DNA of 64,000 nucleotides from Bacteroidales bacterium (GCA_012522855.1 JAAYJQ010000010.1:100811-164810); one strand, 5' to 3'. Shown: positions 54,599 through 63,940, counted from the first letter of the stretch. The notes: generated by a model not told the origin, from the letters alone. Numbers and translations are program-made.

Positions 54599-54892
54599 AT
54601 GGTTAAATTATCAAGATTTGAATTAGCGGCAGTCAAGAGGACTGGTGCAAGTGTAAGACAGTTCCGGAGAAGACTGCGTAAAATTGACGAGCAGATTGCT
54701 TCTCTTGAAGAAGAAAAAGAAGTGCTCAAAAAAACTATCGATGCCTGGGAAGAGCCTGTCAGACAACTTACAGGCGGATATACTTCTCTTCAGATTTTAA
54801 GCGGAAAAGAAGTTCCCGGCACTGGAGATGGGATAGAATTAAATCCTATAAGCGAAGAAGAAGTAGAAAAATTACCGATTAATAAAATATAA
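54599..54892 (+). CDS. Small coiled-coil protein
   Basis: Start taken at ATG 54599 (97 residues, MVKLSRFELAAVKRTG). A longer frame upstream belongs to the opposite reading of the previous gene. Residues about 25-55 form a coiled coil (KIDEQIASLEEEKEVLKKTI). AT-rich codon use matches the next gene, 6 nt downstream, and differs from the host core. No family was recognised. The pair looks phage-derived. Confidence 0.65.
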   Translation: MVKLSRFELAAVKRTGASVRQFRRRLRKIDEQIASLEEEKEVLKKTIDAWEEPVRQLTGGYTSLQILSGKEVPGTGDGIELNPISEEEVEKLPINKI

Positions 54893-54898
54893 AAGCGT

Positions 54899-55840
54899 AT
54901 GAAAACAGACAACAGAAAACCAGGACTCTCATTTGTAATTGCCCAAGGAAGTGAATCCACCGAAGGGATTGAAGTAAAGAGATATATAGGAGTTGCTCCA
55001 GTAAATATCTTGGCGGTAAGTCCGTCGAAGGAAAAACTTGAAAAGATTTATGGAAGAAAGTTAGAAGCGGAGCCTAATTATTTGGGTAAGACTGAGGATG
55101 GAATACAGACAGTAAGGCTTGATTTTATTGTTAAAGCAGACCCTGAAAAGTGCACCAACAAGAAAGGCGAACCTATTGATTTTATTTCAAAAATCAGCAT
55201 ATTCTTAAGGAATCAGCCAAGAGTTGGTTCAAACAGCGGCAAAGTTCAAATTATTGACAAGTATGGAAGAACTGCCTGGGCGACAAAGGAAGAACTGAAA
55301 GCAAAGAAAATCCCCACGTATGCTGATGGTCCTGCAAGAATTGACGAGGATTATAGACCGGCATATGATGGTGAAGCAGAACTCACTGACTTACTTAGAG
55401 CCTATTTGAACATTCCTACTGTAGAAAGATGGGAAAACAGGAAAATTGTAGGCATCATTGACAATCCCAAAATGGCTTTGTGTAGACTTGATGATATTCC
55501 GGAATACTTCAAGGGCAATTTTGAACATCTTAATAAAGTTGTACAATATCAACCGAAAAACAATTTCAAAGTATTGTTCGGAGTAAAGACTACTGATGAA
55601 AATAAAATTTATCAAGATGTATTTACGAGAATGTTCTTGAAAAATCATCAAACTAATTATGATGTTCTTCAGAAGGAAGTAGACAACGCCAAATCAAATG
55701 GTGCTTATCCGAATACTGAATTCAGAGTTTGTCCTTTAAGGGAATATTCCATTGAAGCGACAGATTTTGATGAACCTGAAGATTTGCCGGAATTCGCCCC
55801 AAAGGAAAATCCCACATCCGCTTGGGATTATGTAATGTGA
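54899..55840 (+). CDS. Phage-like protein of unknown function
   Basis: 313 residues, acidic at the C-terminus (TDFDEPEDLPEF), no signal or membrane segment. Blocks such as ISIFLRNQPRVGSNSGKVQIIDKYGRTAW and DDIPEYFKGNFEHLNKVVQ look like an oligonucleotide-binding type beta domain. An acidic tail is a common feature of phage single-stranded-DNA-binding proteins. This is a guess from architecture only. Its base composition is much more AT-rich than the host core, consistent with recent transfer. Confidence 0.6.
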   Translation: MKTDNRKPGLSFVIAQGSESTEGIEVKRYIGVAPVNILAVSPSKEKLEKIYGRKLEAEPNYLGKTEDGIQTVRLDFIVKADPEKCTNKKGEPIDFISKISIFLRNQPRVGSNSGKVQIIDKYGRTAWATKEELKAKKIPTYADGPARIDEDYRPAYDGEAELTDLLRAYLNIPTVERWENRKIVGIIDNPKMALCRLDDIPEYFKGNFEHLNKVVQYQPKNNFKVLFGVKTTDENKIYQDVFTRMFLKNHQTNYDVLQKEVDNAKSNGAYPNTEFRVCPLREYSIEATDFDEPEDLPEFAPKENPTSAWDYVM

Positions 55841-55924
55841 TGTCGTAGGCAGTCACGATTCTTTGTCATAAAACTGTCATTCTGCCAGAAAATAATCGCC
55901 ATTGTGTCATATTTACGCAAAAAA

Positions 55925-55971
55925 TTTGCATAATTGAAAAAATAGCATTATATTTGCGTAAGTTTTACGCA
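55925..55971 (+). promoter_or_regulatory. Promoter with overlapping palindromic operator of the vWA/macro-like gene
   Basis: TTTG (55925-55928) and TATATTTG (55949-55956) are 20 nt apart, an excellent Bacteroidota promoter. The inverted repeat TGCGTAA-GTT-TTACGCA (55955-55971) begins within the -7 element and covers the start site. Related half-sites (TTTACGCAAA near 55912) lie just upstream, so cooperative repressor binding is plausible. Confidence 0.75.
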
Positions 55972-55987
55972 TAAACAACAATCAATT

Positions 55988-57154
55988 ATGAACATCATGA
56001 AACACCTTGGATTCTCAAAGAAAGACGAGAAAGAAAATGAACGGAAAACAGCCGGGCAGCCGAAGCCTGCATATTCGCTGACGGATAGATACCCCCGCGA
56101 GAAAGGGGAGACCAGGATCTATAATCTCATCATTCTGGATGAGAGCGGGTCGATGGACAGCATCCGACTCCAGGCGCTGACAGGAGCCAACGAGACCATC
56201 CAGACCATCCGCGCCGCGCAGCAAGAGAATCCGGACGACCATCAGATGCTGTGCTTCGTGACCTTTAATTCCGGAGCGAGAAGGCCGGACGTCCGCACGA
56301 TCATCGATTGCGAAAAGATCGACAACGTTGCTGACCTGACGATGAAACAGTACCAGCCTAATGGCTGCACGCCGCTGTTCGATGCGATGGGATATTCAAT
56401 TACAGAACTCAAGAAATTGGTGAAGGAGGGTGACCACGTCCTCGTCACGGTCATCACCGACGGGCTTGAGAACAGTTCGTCTCAATATACCGCCGCGATG
56501 ATCAAGGAGTTGGTGGACGCGCTCAGCGCGCAGGGCTGGGTATTCACCTACATCGGCGCGAACCAGGATTCCGAGGAGGTCGCAAAGGACTTCGGCATCA
56601 AAAGCGCGATGGACTTCGAGGCGTCCGGATCAGGATCCGCGATGATGTGGGACAAGATGCGCTCCAGCAATCGCGAGTACTACAAGAAGGTCCGCAGGAG
56701 CAAGGCTACAGGCGAGTGGATAGATTATGAAGAGGACTTCTTCTCGAAGAAGGGCTCGACGAGGCGGGTGACGCCGGAATATATCGACGAACTTCAGGAC
56801 GGAGAGATCTTCGTGTTCGGCAGCAACCTGGCGGGGCGTCACGACGGAGGAGCGGCACGGGTGGCCGTGGAGAAGTTCGGGGCCGTTTATGGCCAGGGCG
56901 TTGGCGTCCAGGGTCAGAGTTACGCCATCCCGACGATGCAGGGCGGGGTTGATACCATCAAGCCTTACGTCGACGAATTCATTCGTTTCGCAGATTCACA
57001 TCCTGAACTCACATTCTTTGTCACCCGCATCGGCTGCGGCATCGCCGGCTTCCGCGACGAGGAGATCGCCCCGCTCTTCGCGCTGGCATATAGCCTGCCG
57101 AACATCTATCTTCCGGGGAGTTTCTGGAAGGTGCTGTCTTACACAAGCAGATAA
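55988..57154 (+). CDS. vWA domain fused to a macro-like (A1S_2505-type) domain
   Basis: 388 residues in two parts. Residues about 44-235 are a von Willebrand A domain with the metal site DESGSM (Asp51, Ser53, Ser55) and later TPLFDAMG and VITDGLEN. Residues about 270-388 (FVFGSNLAGRHDGGAARVA, then IGCGIAGFRDEEIAPLF) resemble the phage-associated A1S_2505/macro-like family that may handle ADP-ribose-type ligands. The fusion suggests a metal-dependent protein interaction coupled to nucleotide-ligand processing. A palindromic operator overlaps its promoter. Confidence 0.85.
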   Translation: MNIMKHLGFSKKDEKENERKTAGQPKPAYSLTDRYPREKGETRIYNLIILDESGSMDSIRLQALTGANETIQTIRAAQQENPDDHQMLCFVTFNSGARRPDVRTIIDCEKIDNVADLTMKQYQPNGCTPLFDAMGYSITELKKLVKEGDHVLVTVITDGLENSSSQYTAAMIKELVDALSAQGWVFTYIGANQDSEEVAKDFGIKSAMDFEASGSGSAMMWDKMRSSNREYYKKVRRSKATGEWIDYEEDFFSKKGSTRRVTPEYIDELQDGEIFVFGSNLAGRHDGGAARVAVEKFGAVYGQGVGVQGQSYAIPTMQGGVDTIKPYVDEFIRFADSHPELTFFVTRIGCGIAGFRDEEIAPLFALAYSLPNIYLPGSFWKVLSYTSR

Positions 57155-57216
57155 AAGTTTTATCGAATTATTTTAAATAAAAATATTAAAGTTTCGCAAG
57201 TGATTTAGTCGGCGAG

Positions 57217-57713
57217 TTACATCTTGTCGAAGGCCCGTTTCACTGCAATGATTTCACGGTTTTGATTGATAATGCCTCGGAGCGACTCGACGGAGTCTGT
57301 AGAGAGGATTTCCGAGATTGTATTGACGACAGACATGATGATATCGCATATCCTTTCGGTAACGGTCAGTTGGATAGACTGCCTGGACACATCACGGAAG
57401 AGGCCGCCGATGATCTCATAAGGCTCAAAGCGTTTGACGTAACTGAGGATGTTGTACTGCATCCGAAGAGCTTCTCTAGGACGCTGCCGACGTAGTTTCC
57501 GGCATTCTTAAGGGTAAAGAACGGAAAGAGCATCATAAGCTGGAGCGTCTGGGCGCAGGTCATCTTGCAGTTGGCGTTCTTTTCGACTCCCATCTGCCTC
57601 TCATCGATGCGTATGCGCTCCATCGTGTTTACAATTGCCGTCACCGCTCTGCTATTGTCGTCTATGCTCTGAAAGCTTTTGAGTTCAGAAATAATTTCGG
57701 TATTTTTGTTCAT
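57217..57713 (-). pseudogene. IS4-like transposase remnant with internal deletion
   Basis: On the minus strand the first part (57713 to about 57450) encodes a transposase-like N-terminus (NCKMTCAQTLQLMMLFPFF, then NYVGSVLEKLFG). Around 57460 the frame shifts to a second frame that reads EPYEIIGGLFRDVSRQSIQL, typical of the C-terminal end of Bacteroidota DDE transposases. The catalytic DDE core between them is missing. This is a decayed copy with an internal deletion and frame change. The rest of 57155-57943 has no other gene. Confidence 0.65.
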
Positions 57714-57855
57714 AAACTAGGGACTATATTGTTGTACGTCAACTCTAATATGGTGATTCCCAATTAAATATGAAAATCTTCCCTGGCTTTTTTCGTCTTA
57801 TTATACTTGCGAAACATTAGGAGTAAACCAAATATAGATTAACAAGGAAAATAAG

Positions 57856-57863
57856 TAAATTTG
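57856..57863 (+). promoter_or_regulatory. Promoter -7 element for the DUF1848 operon
   Basis: TAAATTTG fits TAnnTTTG, with transcription expected near 57870 and a leader of about 74 nt before the ATG at 57944. No -33 TTTG at the right distance is seen. Confidence 0.5.
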
Positions 57864-57943
57864 CAATATTCAACAGCCGATTACAAGTATGGGCTAATGA
57901 ACGACAAAATAGATAGTTAGAACATTGCATAATAGATTACTCC

Positions 57944-58993
57944 ATGAATTGGGATAAAGTACAGATTACGCGAGAAGGAAGCAGAGAAAAGGTGCCGGCT
58001 CAAGCACCAATAATTGTCTCTGCAAGTAGAAGTACGGATATTCCTGCCTTTTATGCGGACTGGTTTTTCAAGCGAGTGGAGATAGGCTACTCAGCCTGGA
58101 TTAACCCGTTCAATGGAGTCAAGAGTTATGTGTCATACCACAACACTCGTTTCATCGTCTTTTGGTCTAAGAACCCACGCCCACTTATTCCCTATTTGGA
58201 CTATCTCAAAGGGAGAAAGATTGGCACATACATCCAGTACTCGCTAAATGACTACGAGCTGAATGGCCTTGAGCGGGGTGTCCCCAAACTTCAGTTCCGG
58301 ATTGACACGTTCAAAATGCTTGTCGACCGTTTGGGTCTCAATTCTGTAATATGGCGTTTTGACCCGATGATTCTTACCGACGATATTCATATTGATGATC
58401 TCCTTCATAGAGTTGAAAACATTGGAAATCAACTTAAAGGATATACTGAAAAACTGGTATTCAGCTATGCGGATATTGCAGCATACCGACGCGTGAAAGC
58501 GAATCTTGAAAAGAGTAATATCCCTTATCATGAATGGACTCTTTCTGAGATGGACGTGTTCGCACAGGAGTTAGCCAAGTTAAATGAACAATGGGGCTTC
58601 ACGCTTGCAACCTGCGGTGAGAAAATTGATTTAGAGAGGTATCATGTCGCACACAATAAGTGTATTGATGATGATTTGATTATTCGCAGAGCATACGAAG
58701 ATGCTATTTTAATGAAGTTCCTTGGGGTACAAATCGTAGATAGCAGTTTATTTGAAGCACCAGAAAACGCCATCAGCTTACCAAATGGCTGGTTTGCAAT
58801 TAAGACGAAGAATAATAGGGATAATGGACAACGGGCTTTCTGTGGGTGCATAACCAGCAAGGACATTGGCGAGTATAATACTTGTGCTCATCAATGTGAA
58901 TATTGCTATGCCAATACAAGTAAACAGAGTGCCATAGATAACCTAAAAAGACATTGGAGCAATCCATATTCTGAAACCATTATAGGAATATAA
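57944..58993 (+). CDS. DUF1848-family protein
   Basis: 349 residues. The start IIVSASRSTDIPAFYADWF and the following NPFNGVKSYVS are typical of DUF1848. The C-terminus carries a Cys cluster (CGCITSKDIGEYNTCAHQCEYCYAN) of CxC and CxxxCxxC spacing, which is likely to bind an iron-sulfur cluster, as in radical-SAM-type proteins. DUF1848 has no established function. It leads an operon with a compact helicase, a coiled-coil protein, a methyltransferase and a TerB-like protein, 10 nt before the helicase gene. Confidence 0.9.
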   Translation: MNWDKVQITREGSREKVPAQAPIIVSASRSTDIPAFYADWFFKRVEIGYSAWINPFNGVKSYVSYHNTRFIVFWSKNPRPLIPYLDYLKGRKIGTYIQYSLNDYELNGLERGVPKLQFRIDTFKMLVDRLGLNSVIWRFDPMILTDDIHIDDLLHRVENIGNQLKGYTEKLVFSYADIAAYRRVKANLEKSNIPYHEWTLSEMDVFAQELAKLNEQWGFTLATCGEKIDLERYHVAHNKCIDDDLIIRRAYEDAILMKFLGVQIVDSSLFEAPENAISLPNGWFAIKTKNNRDNGQRAFCGCITSKDIGEYNTCAHQCEYCYANTSKQSAIDNLKRHWSNPYSETIIGI

Positions 58994-59003
58994 CACTGAT
59001 AAT

Positions 59004-60032
59004 ATGCCAGGATACTATTTCAACCTTCCGCCCATCACGGCTTTGACAAGAGCGCAGCAAGCTGCTCTTAATGAGACAGAACAAATTGCTTTGTCTGGTG
59101 GACCAGGCACAGGAAAATCTGTGGTCTCTATGTGGCGTCATATATCAAATTACCGTCAAGGCAACAGAAGTTTACTCTTGACATATACTACAACCTTAAA
59201 GCGCTATTTAGAGGCTTGCTGTCGTGGTAACCAGGCTGAAGCAGCTCAAAATGTGGGTACTTCATTAAGAAATAGGATTTTGACACAAACTCGGCGATTT
59301 TCTGAAGTTATTATTGATGAGGCTCAAGATCTTGAGGCTAACTATTTCTCAGCGATTTGTTCACCAGTATCTTATGGCGCTGATGACTCTCAGATTCTTT
59401 ATCCAGAACATTCAACAAGGCAGAGCGAACTTGAAGAATTGTTTCCGGATAATGTCTCATACGTGCTGGACAGAAACTTCCGCTGTACAAAAGAGATTAT
59501 GCAATTCGCAAGGCAAGCATTTTCTCGTGCCGCCATATCTCTCAATATGATCAACAATATTGATCGGCATGGTGACAAACCGTCTTTATTAATAGGAAGT
59601 TGGGTGTCTTGGGAAGACACGCCCTCTGATGAAATTAGTGCAATACTTCAGATCATCAACGATCTCAGGAATGATACTGAGAACATTGCAATCTTATTGC
59701 CTTGGAAAAACAGTGTGCAGAGATATGTTTTTGCTCTTAACGATCATGTTGATGATTTCTCTTTCTATTATGAGGACAGGCACAGATTTCCAGAAGGTTG
59801 TCCTTTGTTAAAGAATGTTCACATTACAACATTCAAATCTGCAAAAGGGCTGGAATTTGATACTGTGATTGTGCCTGATTTTAATATAATGCCTTCAATA
59901 GTAGGTCGTCATTATAATGTAGATTGGCAAGACTTCTATGTTGGTTGCACGCGAGCCAGGAGCAACTTATTCCTTTTCAGCAACAATAATCTACCTTCGT
60001 TGAATGGTGTGGTAGAAATATCAAGAATATAA
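59004..60032 (+). CDS. Compact superfamily 1 (UvrD/Rep-like) helicase
   Basis: 342 residues, about half the size of normal UvrD-type helicases. Motifs are intact: Walker A GGPGTGKS (32-39), Walker B DEAQD (105-109), motif IV region DRNFRCTKEIM, motif V TTFKSAKGLEFDTVIV and motif VI YVGCTRARSNL. The 1B and 2B insertions seem to be absent or minimal. It probably unwinds or translocates on nucleic acid as part of a multi-protein module. It is coupled by short gaps (10 and 9 nt) to its neighbours. Confidence 0.88.
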   Translation: MPGYYFNLPPITALTRAQQAALNETEQIALSGGPGTGKSVVSMWRHISNYRQGNRSLLLTYTTTLKRYLEACCRGNQAEAAQNVGTSLRNRILTQTRRFSEVIIDEAQDLEANYFSAICSPVSYGADDSQILYPEHSTRQSELEELFPDNVSYVLDRNFRCTKEIMQFARQAFSRAAISLNMINNIDRHGDKPSLLIGSWVSWEDTPSDEISAILQIINDLRNDTENIAILLPWKNSVQRYVFALNDHVDDFSFYYEDRHRFPEGCPLLKNVHITTFKSAKGLEFDTVIVPDFNIMPSIVGRHYNVDWQDFYVGCTRARSNLFLFSNNNLPSLNGVVEISRI

Positions 60033-60041
60033 ACGCAAATC

Positions 60042-61868
60042 ATGGCATACTATCTTCCAATAAACTCAACATCGCTCGCGCACTATTTTGTTTGCGCATG
60101 CATCAAACCGGCAAGGTATTTTAACAATAAACCTAAGGATATTCAGGATCGATTCCGGAATGTTTTGCTCCTTTCTACTGAGTTGGGTACCAAAGAAACG
60201 GATTGTTGTATCGAACTTATATTAACAGAGGATGAGGAAAAAACACTTAGCTCTTGTGGAAAATGTTTTTCCCTTTTTGCTTCTCCCCTGCCTATATCCA
60301 GGGTAAAGAAAGTGTATTTTCAGGAACAGCGTCAGCTGGAACAGACATTGTCGAATATAAACATAAGTGCGGCATTTGTCCCCTATTCTTTAGCTGAGGT
60401 GAAGGGATTCTCAAATGTCGTCTGCGATGCTAGCAATGGCAATGACAAACAAGGCACTAATGACTACTCGGATCAAATTGAAATGTTCGATAGGATATTA
60501 GGCGCTTTGGCTCTGATGAAAACCGCCAGGGAACCTTATATGAATTATTCAGAGAATTATGCCAGCACGTTGTCATTCTTTAATTCTACCGTGAAGGATA
60601 ATTTGGAAAGACAGAATCGGAAGATTGTCGATAAATTCTTCGGGCTATTTGAAAGAACTGGATCTTTTGAAAAATTCATGCCGTACCTTGAAAAACCGAT
60701 TTCAAAAGAAGATTTGGATCAAATTGCAACTGACGATAAACAAGAGATTAAACGATCTATTTCCAAAGCGATTGATTTCGACAAGTTGAGTGGCATGACG
60801 TATGCTTTCGCCATACTTAAATCTTATGGTGTTGGTGGTGAAGCGGCCACGAAAAAGATTGATAGTTTGGTTTCTACAAATTTTAAGGACCTTAAAGATG
60901 GCATGGCAGAAGGCATTGCACTTTATTATGGATACAACAGAGGATACTCTGTATTCAGCAATAGCTATGGTACCGAAGAAACGGAAAGGCAGACTGTTAA
61001 ATATCTTCTGGACAGCCAGCTGGATTATTATACCATTGAAAGCGTATATCAATTTGTTTTTAATAAGAATACCACTTCGTCTCGATTCCCTTACATAGAC
61101 GAGTGGTGCCCTAAAAAGAATCAGCATCCGAAGAAGAAAACGGATTATATGGTTCTTGACACTGTCTTTATTGGTAAAAAAAAACCGTCGGTTTTTTCCG
61201 AAGAGTACTTTCTTGGATTTTTGGGGGAGATTAAGACGTTTGATTTCATAAACGTGCCCCTTGCATCGTTGGTTGAGCATATCTGGAATAAAGTTGCAGA
61301 AGACACACGAGAAGAGATTGAAGATGCTGCTGAAACCAAAGTTGCTGAGACAGAAGCGAAATGGACTGCAAACTATAATAAAGCACAAGCAGAAATTGAT
61401 TCGCTGAAGAGACAGATCGAGTTTCAGGATGGCTCTATCTTGGATTTACAGAAACAAAACGATACTTTAACTAAGGAGCTTGACCTTTTAAAATCAAATA
61501 TCGGTTCACCGTACGCTAAGGTCGAAGAAAAAGCCCAATTATTACATGAGCCAGGCGCTATATATGGCCCTGAATCCAAAGTTCAGGAAGGCAATGATTT
61601 GCCGGATGAGGATCAGCCTTTAGCTGCGGCAACAAGTACGGTTGATGGCTATCCCGCCGGAAAGAAAAGCGGCAAGACTATAAAAACAAAATCAAGTTCC
61701 TCTAAAACAAAAGGTGCGTCCAAATCAACTAAAAAGATGACTGGCAAAGACATTGTAGAAGATGTTGATAAAGATGTTGCTGAGAATCAATCATCTATGA
61801 TAGAGAACATTGCCAAATCTTCCACTGATAAAGGTGAATGCTTTTCCCTGTTTGATCAGAATGAGTGA
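60042..61868 (+). CDS. Large coiled-coil protein of unknown function
   Basis: 608 residues. The first 400 form an unrecognised globular part (YLPINSTSLAHYFVCACIKP, then KQEIKRSISKAIDFDKLSG). Residues about 425-490 are a coiled coil (AEIDSLKRQIEFQDGSILDL). The tail (about 540-580) is Lys/Ser-rich and low complexity. The final ECFSLFDQNE is overlapped by the next gene start (8 nt). No signal or membrane segment was found. It may be the structural or recognition subunit of the operon. Confidence 0.6.
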   Translation: MAYYLPINSTSLAHYFVCACIKPARYFNNKPKDIQDRFRNVLLLSTELGTKETDCCIELILTEDEEKTLSSCGKCFSLFASPLPISRVKKVYFQEQRQLEQTLSNINISAAFVPYSLAEVKGFSNVVCDASNGNDKQGTNDYSDQIEMFDRILGALALMKTAREPYMNYSENYASTLSFFNSTVKDNLERQNRKIVDKFFGLFERTGSFEKFMPYLEKPISKEDLDQIATDDKQEIKRSISKAIDFDKLSGMTYAFAILKSYGVGGEAATKKIDSLVSTNFKDLKDGMAEGIALYYGYNRGYSVFSNSYGTEETERQTVKYLLDSQLDYYTIESVYQFVFNKNTTSSRFPYIDEWCPKKNQHPKKKTDYMVLDTVFIGKKKPSVFSEEYFLGFLGEIKTFDFINVPLASLVEHIWNKVAEDTREEIEDAAETKVAETEAKWTANYNKAQAEIDSLKRQIEFQDGSILDLQKQNDTLTKELDLLKSNIGSPYAKVEEKAQLLHEPGAIYGPESKVQEGNDLPDEDQPLAAATSTVDGYPAGKKSGKTIKTKSSSSKTKGASKSTKKMTGKDIVEDVDKDVAENQSSMIENIAKSSTDKGECFSLFDQNE

Positions 61869-63378
61869 GGTAATAGATAAACTGCTCAGCATTGATACCG
61901 CTGAAACCCTCTCTTCCAGTATAACGGAGAGTATACCGGAGCTATATGAACTATACAACTCCGGGTGGGAGACTTTATGTGCCGAAAGAGACGGAATAAG
62001 CGATTTGATATTATTCAAGCATTCCATAATATCAAGGCTAGATTTTGAAAATCAAGAGAATAGAGCATTCATCTTGATATGCTTGGATTTCGCTGAAAGG
62101 CTGAATTTGCAGTCTGCTATTCCGCATCTTGTCCGCATCGCTAATGAACATAGTGAACAAATTCACCTCAATAAACGTCTATCGGCTGGAGTAAGTTACA
62201 TCTACCCCCGCCCGCACACTGCTGATGATATAATTGAGAAATACTCTTATGTGTGCTCTCTTCTTCAAGAAGCTATTGATACAGAGGAAGATAATAACAA
62301 GAAATGTCTCATTACATTCTTGAATTATTATTCAGCTGCACTCGACCAATTATCCTCGGATTTTGCCAATGAATTGAAGCTGAAAATAGAGTCATCAATA
62401 CGCGGAACTGAGTATCCATTCCTAAATGACATTCGTGGCTTGAATGATGTAGATGCATCAGACGCTATAAAGGCCCAGGATCAGATTCAGGCTATCATAG
62501 ATGCTATAATTAATGAATCCGTTGTAAGGGCAAGGTCTATTCCTGCCGATGAGTTCATTATAGAAGAAGACACTGATTACTCAAGGGAAATTCAAAGAGT
62601 CCCGTGCAATTTTCCCAGTATCAAGAGACTGTCTGCTAATAGAGCTTCCGGTAATGGCATCTCCGGACGTGGCGTACAACAGATACAAACAGAAAATGGT
62701 CTGTTTGATTACATGCGAAACTATGGAAATATGCATCAGGCAAAAGTCAAATCGGCACTTGCCGCTCCTTTTCCTCAAAGATTTGATACTCCAGTATCAT
62801 TAATTGACTGGGGTTGTGGTCAAGGACTTGCCTCAATGGTGTTTATGGATAAGTATGGGACTGACAACATCAAGCAAATCATACTCATAGAGCCTTCGGA
62901 AGTAGCGTTAAAAAGAGCAGCGCTTCATTGCAAGAGGTATGCATCCAATGTGCCACTTCAAACTATATGCAAAGAATTTGATTATTTGACTCCGGATGAC
63001 ATCCACCTCGTTGCGCCCGAAATCACAGTGCATTTGTTTTCCAATGTACTTGACATGGAGGGCTATTCCGTAGATCATTTGGCTAATCTTTTAAAATCCT
63101 TGCCGAACGTGCAGCAGTATTATGTATGTATCAGCCCGCACATTGATGATATACGTACTCATAAAATCGATACTTTCGTGCGCTTGATGAAACAGGGAAA
63201 TAACGAATTCAACTTGCTGAACAGCAAGACCAACACAAAATACAATGAGTTCTGGAATTGCAATAATATGGAAACAGGGAGATCAACACATCATGGTGAT
63301 AACCCCTATTGTAGAGATTTGTCAGGAGAGCCTTGTGGTATTCGCTGGACAAGAGTTCTGAGGGTCTTCCAGGCATAA
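61861..63378 (+). CDS. Class I SAM-dependent methyltransferase with N-terminal helical domain
   Basis: 505 residues from ATG 61861, which overlaps the previous stop by 8 nt. Residues 1-300 are helical and not assigned. The Rossmann methyltransferase motif is LIDWGCGQGLAS, with Asp316 and the GxGxG-like loop at 318-322. IILIEPSEVALKRA follows as the ribose-binding acidic strand, and ITVHLFSNVLDMEGYS as motif IV. Substrate unknown; rRNA (Rsm22-like), small molecule or protein are all possible. Confidence 0.82.
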   Translation: MSEVIDKLLSIDTAETLSSSITESIPELYELYNSGWETLCAERDGISDLILFKHSIISRLDFENQENRAFILICLDFAERLNLQSAIPHLVRIANEHSEQIHLNKRLSAGVSYIYPRPHTADDIIEKYSYVCSLLQEAIDTEEDNNKKCLITFLNYYSAALDQLSSDFANELKLKIESSIRGTEYPFLNDIRGLNDVDASDAIKAQDQIQAIIDAIINESVVRARSIPADEFIIEEDTDYSREIQRVPCNFPSIKRLSANRASGNGISGRGVQQIQTENGLFDYMRNYGNMHQAKVKSALAAPFPQRFDTPVSLIDWGCGQGLASMVFMDKYGTDNIKQIILIEPSEVALKRAALHCKRYASNVPLQTICKEFDYLTPDDIHLVAPEITVHLFSNVLDMEGYSVDHLANLLKSLPNVQQYYVCISPHIDDIRTHKIDTFVRLMKQGNNEFNLLNSKTNTKYNEFWNCNNMETGRSTHHGDNPYCRDLSGEPCGIRWTRVLRVFQA

Positions 63379-63407
63379 ATATCAACGAATAAAAAAATAA
63401 GGCAGAT

Positions 63408-63743
63408 ATGGAATACAAGTATAATCAAAAAATGGCAATCGTTAGATTGCTCCTCGACATAATAAGCATCGATGAAAAAATCGATGAGAGGGAAACTCTT
63501 TATTTTGAAAAGGTCAAGAAAGAGTTGAATCTAAGTTCAGAGGACCACTTCAAAGTGAAGGATTTCAGTACGCTTCTTTGCCTATCAATATTGAAGGGCA
63601 TGACAGAGGAGCAGAAGGAAAACTATGCTGCTTTGATGAAAAACATGATTTTAGCGGATGTCATCATTGAACCATCCGAACTTTTGGCATACGAGGATAT
63701 CTGCAAATTCTGCGACATACCGGTTACAGAGTTGAATATTTAA
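63408..63743 (+). CDS. TerB-like small protein
   Basis: 111 residues, all helical, no signal. The pattern LLLDIISIDEKIDERETLYF, then MILADVIIEPSELLAYEDIC, repeats the acidic helix-loop-helix signature of the TerB/tellurite-resistance family. TerB domains occur in stress and defence gene clusters. It starts 29 nt after the methyltransferase gene and ends the operon. Confidence 0.75.
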   Translation: MEYKYNQKMAIVRLLLDIISIDEKIDERETLYFEKVKKELNLSSEDHFKVKDFSTLLCLSILKGMTEEQKENYAALMKNMILADVIIEPSELLAYEDICKFCDIPVTELNI

Positions 63744-63773
63744 GAGTTGTTGAGCCTACATTGTTATGGTAGT

Positions 63774-63793
63774 GTTTCAAAAAGTGTGTCTAG
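63774..63793 (+). repeat. 20-nt sequence shared with 17952-17971
   Basis: GTTTCAAAAAGTGTGTCTAG is identical to the copy at the broken GH114-like gene. It lies 170 nt upstream of an IS4-like transposase start. Between them are a palindrome ACACTAGTGT (63841-63850) and a TATTTTTG element. It may mark the left end of the mobile element, but the true boundary is not established. Confidence 0.5.
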
Positions 63794-63908
63794 ACCGTAG
63801 TCTGCAATTTAAAGAACGTTCAAAGTTATTTTATTTTTGTACACTAGTGTCCACTAAAAAATCATAAAAGTTTTTTGAAAATATTGAAAGTTAGGTTGTT
63901 ACAAAGGT

Positions 63909-63940
63909 TTTGAGACCGCAACGATTTGAATTTATCTTTG
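63909..63940 (+). promoter_or_regulatory. Promoter of the IS4-like transposase
   Basis: TTTG (63909-63912) and TATCTTTG (63933-63940) are 20 nt apart, matching the Bacteroidota promoter. Transcription would start near 63947, 16 nt before the ATG. Confidence 0.65.

Noticed and set aside
53876..57154. Prophage
   Set aside because: Only two phage-like genes are seen; no integrase, terminase, capsid, portal or tail gene is present.
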